Below the pieces are notes generated by a model that made no database searches, was not told the DNA's origin, and saw only the letters and a program-made list of their open reading frames with translations. The translations under genes and the position numbers were made by a program. From Halomonas sp. LR3S48 (GTDB lineage: Bacteria > Pseudomonadota > Gammaproteobacteria > Pseudomonadales > Halomonadaceae): a stretch of 64,000 bases of DNA. The stretch covers positions 2,046,001-2,110,000 of the forward strand of contig NZ_CP107009.1 of the NCBI RefSeq assembly GCF_025725665.1, read 5' to 3'. Positions 63,249-64,000 of this stretch are shown here, one piece after another (within the stretch, counting starts at the first letter, position 1; each line of letters begins with the position of its first letter).

Positions 63249-63974
63249 TTACTCTTCGTCCAACTCCTCGGCGGCGTCGGCGTGGGAGAGACGCAGCCCA
63301 TGGGGTGGCAGCGTCGTGCCGTCGAGAATGGCGGCGTCGCCCTCGAGGCGCAGGCGCCCTTCCAGGAACCACTTCACCGCGATGGGGTAGATCAGGTGCT
63401 CGCGGGCGTGCACCTTCTCCTTGAGGCTGGCTTCGGTTTCGCCCTCGCTCACCTTCACCACGGCCTGGATGGCCACCGGGCCACCGTCGAGCTCCTCGGT
63501 GACGAAGTGCACGCTGCAGCCGTGTTCGGCCACACCGTCGGCCAGCGCCTTGGCGTGGGTATTGAGGCCGCGATAGGCAGGCAGCAGGGAAGGGTGAATG
63601 TTGAGCATGCGGCCATGGAAGCGCTGCACGAAGCGCGAGCTGAGGATCCGCATGAAGCCGGCAAGGATTACCAGATCGGGCTCGTGGCGCTCGATCACCT
63701 TGATCAGGGCGCCGTCGTAGGCGTCACGGCTGTCGTACTCGCCGTGGGGCAGGACCACCGCATCGATGCCGGCGTCACGGGCGCGCTGCAGCCCGTAGGC
63801 GTCCGCCACGTTGGAGATCACCGCGACGATTTCCCCGCCCAGCCGGTCGTGGGTCTGTTCGTCGATCAGCGCTTGCAGGTTGCTGCCGTTGCCGGAGATC
63901 AGCACCACCACCCGGCGCGCGCCTGTCGGCTCGGGCGTCAAGTCGTTGAGCGTGTCCACGTAGCTCTCGCTCAT
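63249..63974 (-). CDS. purN: Phosphoribosylglycinamide formyltransferase
   Basis: The third step enzyme of purine synthesis, transferring formyl from 10-formyl-THF to GAR. The 241-residue protein has 'VVLISGNGSNLQALID' (about residues 22-37), catalytic Asn/His in 'MLNIHPSLLPAYRGLNTHAKAL' (about 122-143), and catalytic Asp in 'TEELDGGPVAIQ'. It has about 20 extra N-terminal residues and a C-terminal extension compared with E. coli PurN. It overlaps the end of purM (ATGA) and converges with dcd, three bases apart. Confidence 0.97.
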   Translation of the reverse strand: MSESYVDTLNDLTPEPTGARRVVVLISGNGSNLQALIDEQTHDRLGGEIVAVISNVADAYGLQRARDAGIDAVVLPHGEYDSRDAYDGALIKVIERHEPDLVILAGFMRILSSRFVQRFHGRMLNIHPSLLPAYRGLNTHAKALADGVAEHGCSVHFVTEELDGGPVAIQAVVKVSEGETEASLKEKVHAREHLIYPIAVKWFLEGRLRLEGDAAILDGTTLPPHGLRLSHADAAEELDEE

Positions 63975-64000
63975 GCCTCGAGGTTCTCCAGCAGCACGGC
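63971..64000 (-). CDS. purM: 3' end of purM (phosphoribosylaminoimidazole synthetase), partial
   Basis: The last nine codons before a TGA at 63973-63971 read AVLLENLEA, in the frame that overlaps the purN ATG by ATGA. The purMN gene order is near universal in gammaproteobacteria, so purM is the expected upstream gene. The fragment alone is too short to identify. Confidence 0.55.
   Translation of the reverse strand, partial: AVLLENLEA

Overview
The window is GC-rich, densely coded bacterial chromosome. Gene content and order point to a halophilic gammaproteobacterium, most likely Halomonas or a close Halomonadaceae relative. Supporting signs are a TRAP transporter, phhAB-phhR of Pseudomonas type, fxsA next to groESL, an ArgP/ArgO pair, urt-ure nitrogen scavenging and purMN. 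This assignment is inferred from gene families; no rRNA or marker search was possible. I see no rRNA, tRNA, CRISPR array, transposase or phage gene.

Layout. 0-3.1 kb: the end of a TfoX-type gene, an MFS exporter, two tandem small lipoproteins and an AraC regulator. 3.2-10.7 kb: a probable catabolic operon with TRAP transporter DctPQM, two histone-deacetylase-fold amidohydrolases, RidA, an ornithine-cyclodeaminase/mu-crystallin protein and a class IV aminotransferase. 10.8-17.0 kb: housekeeping genes (DUF4105, TrmJ, groESL with a clear sigma-32 promoter, fxsA, an SDR, a ComEA-like protein). 17.3-20.4 kb: phenylalanine hydroxylase phhAB with divergent regulator phhR. 20.4-23.0 kb: recQ and a DUF99 gene. 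23.1-31.4 kb: a complete four-gene Wadjet (jetABCD) anti-plasmid system with a very large JetC. 31.4-34.0 kb: L,D-transpeptidase, thiamine-binding protein, argP/argO. 34.2-37.0 kb: hpd behind three TyrR-like boxes, then a sodium symporter. 37.5-44.4 kb: a four-gene iclR-tctD-tctE-binding-protein operon divergent from tctCBA. 44.5-56.8 kb: urtABCDE and ureDABCEFG-hupE, each unit preceded by a sigma-54 promoter and NtrC-type sites. 56.9-64 kb: lapA, a BrkB-family protein, a 24-residue membrane peptide, a beta-lactamase-fold protein, a lipoprotein, a coiled-coil membrane protein, apbC/mrp, dcd, purN and the end of purM.

The genes work together in several ways. PhhR probably controls both phhAB beside it and hpd 15 kb away, linking phenylalanine to tyrosine to homogentisate, with the SNF symporter as a likely aromatic amino acid importer. 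Under nitrogen limitation NtrC would switch on high-affinity urea uptake and urease together, because both promoters share almost the same geometry. The TRAP/deacetylase cluster reads as uptake, deacylation, transamination and cyclic-imine reduction of an N-acylated diamine or diamino acid; its substrate is unknown and it is the best candidate here for an undescribed pathway. The Wadjet island is the main defence module.
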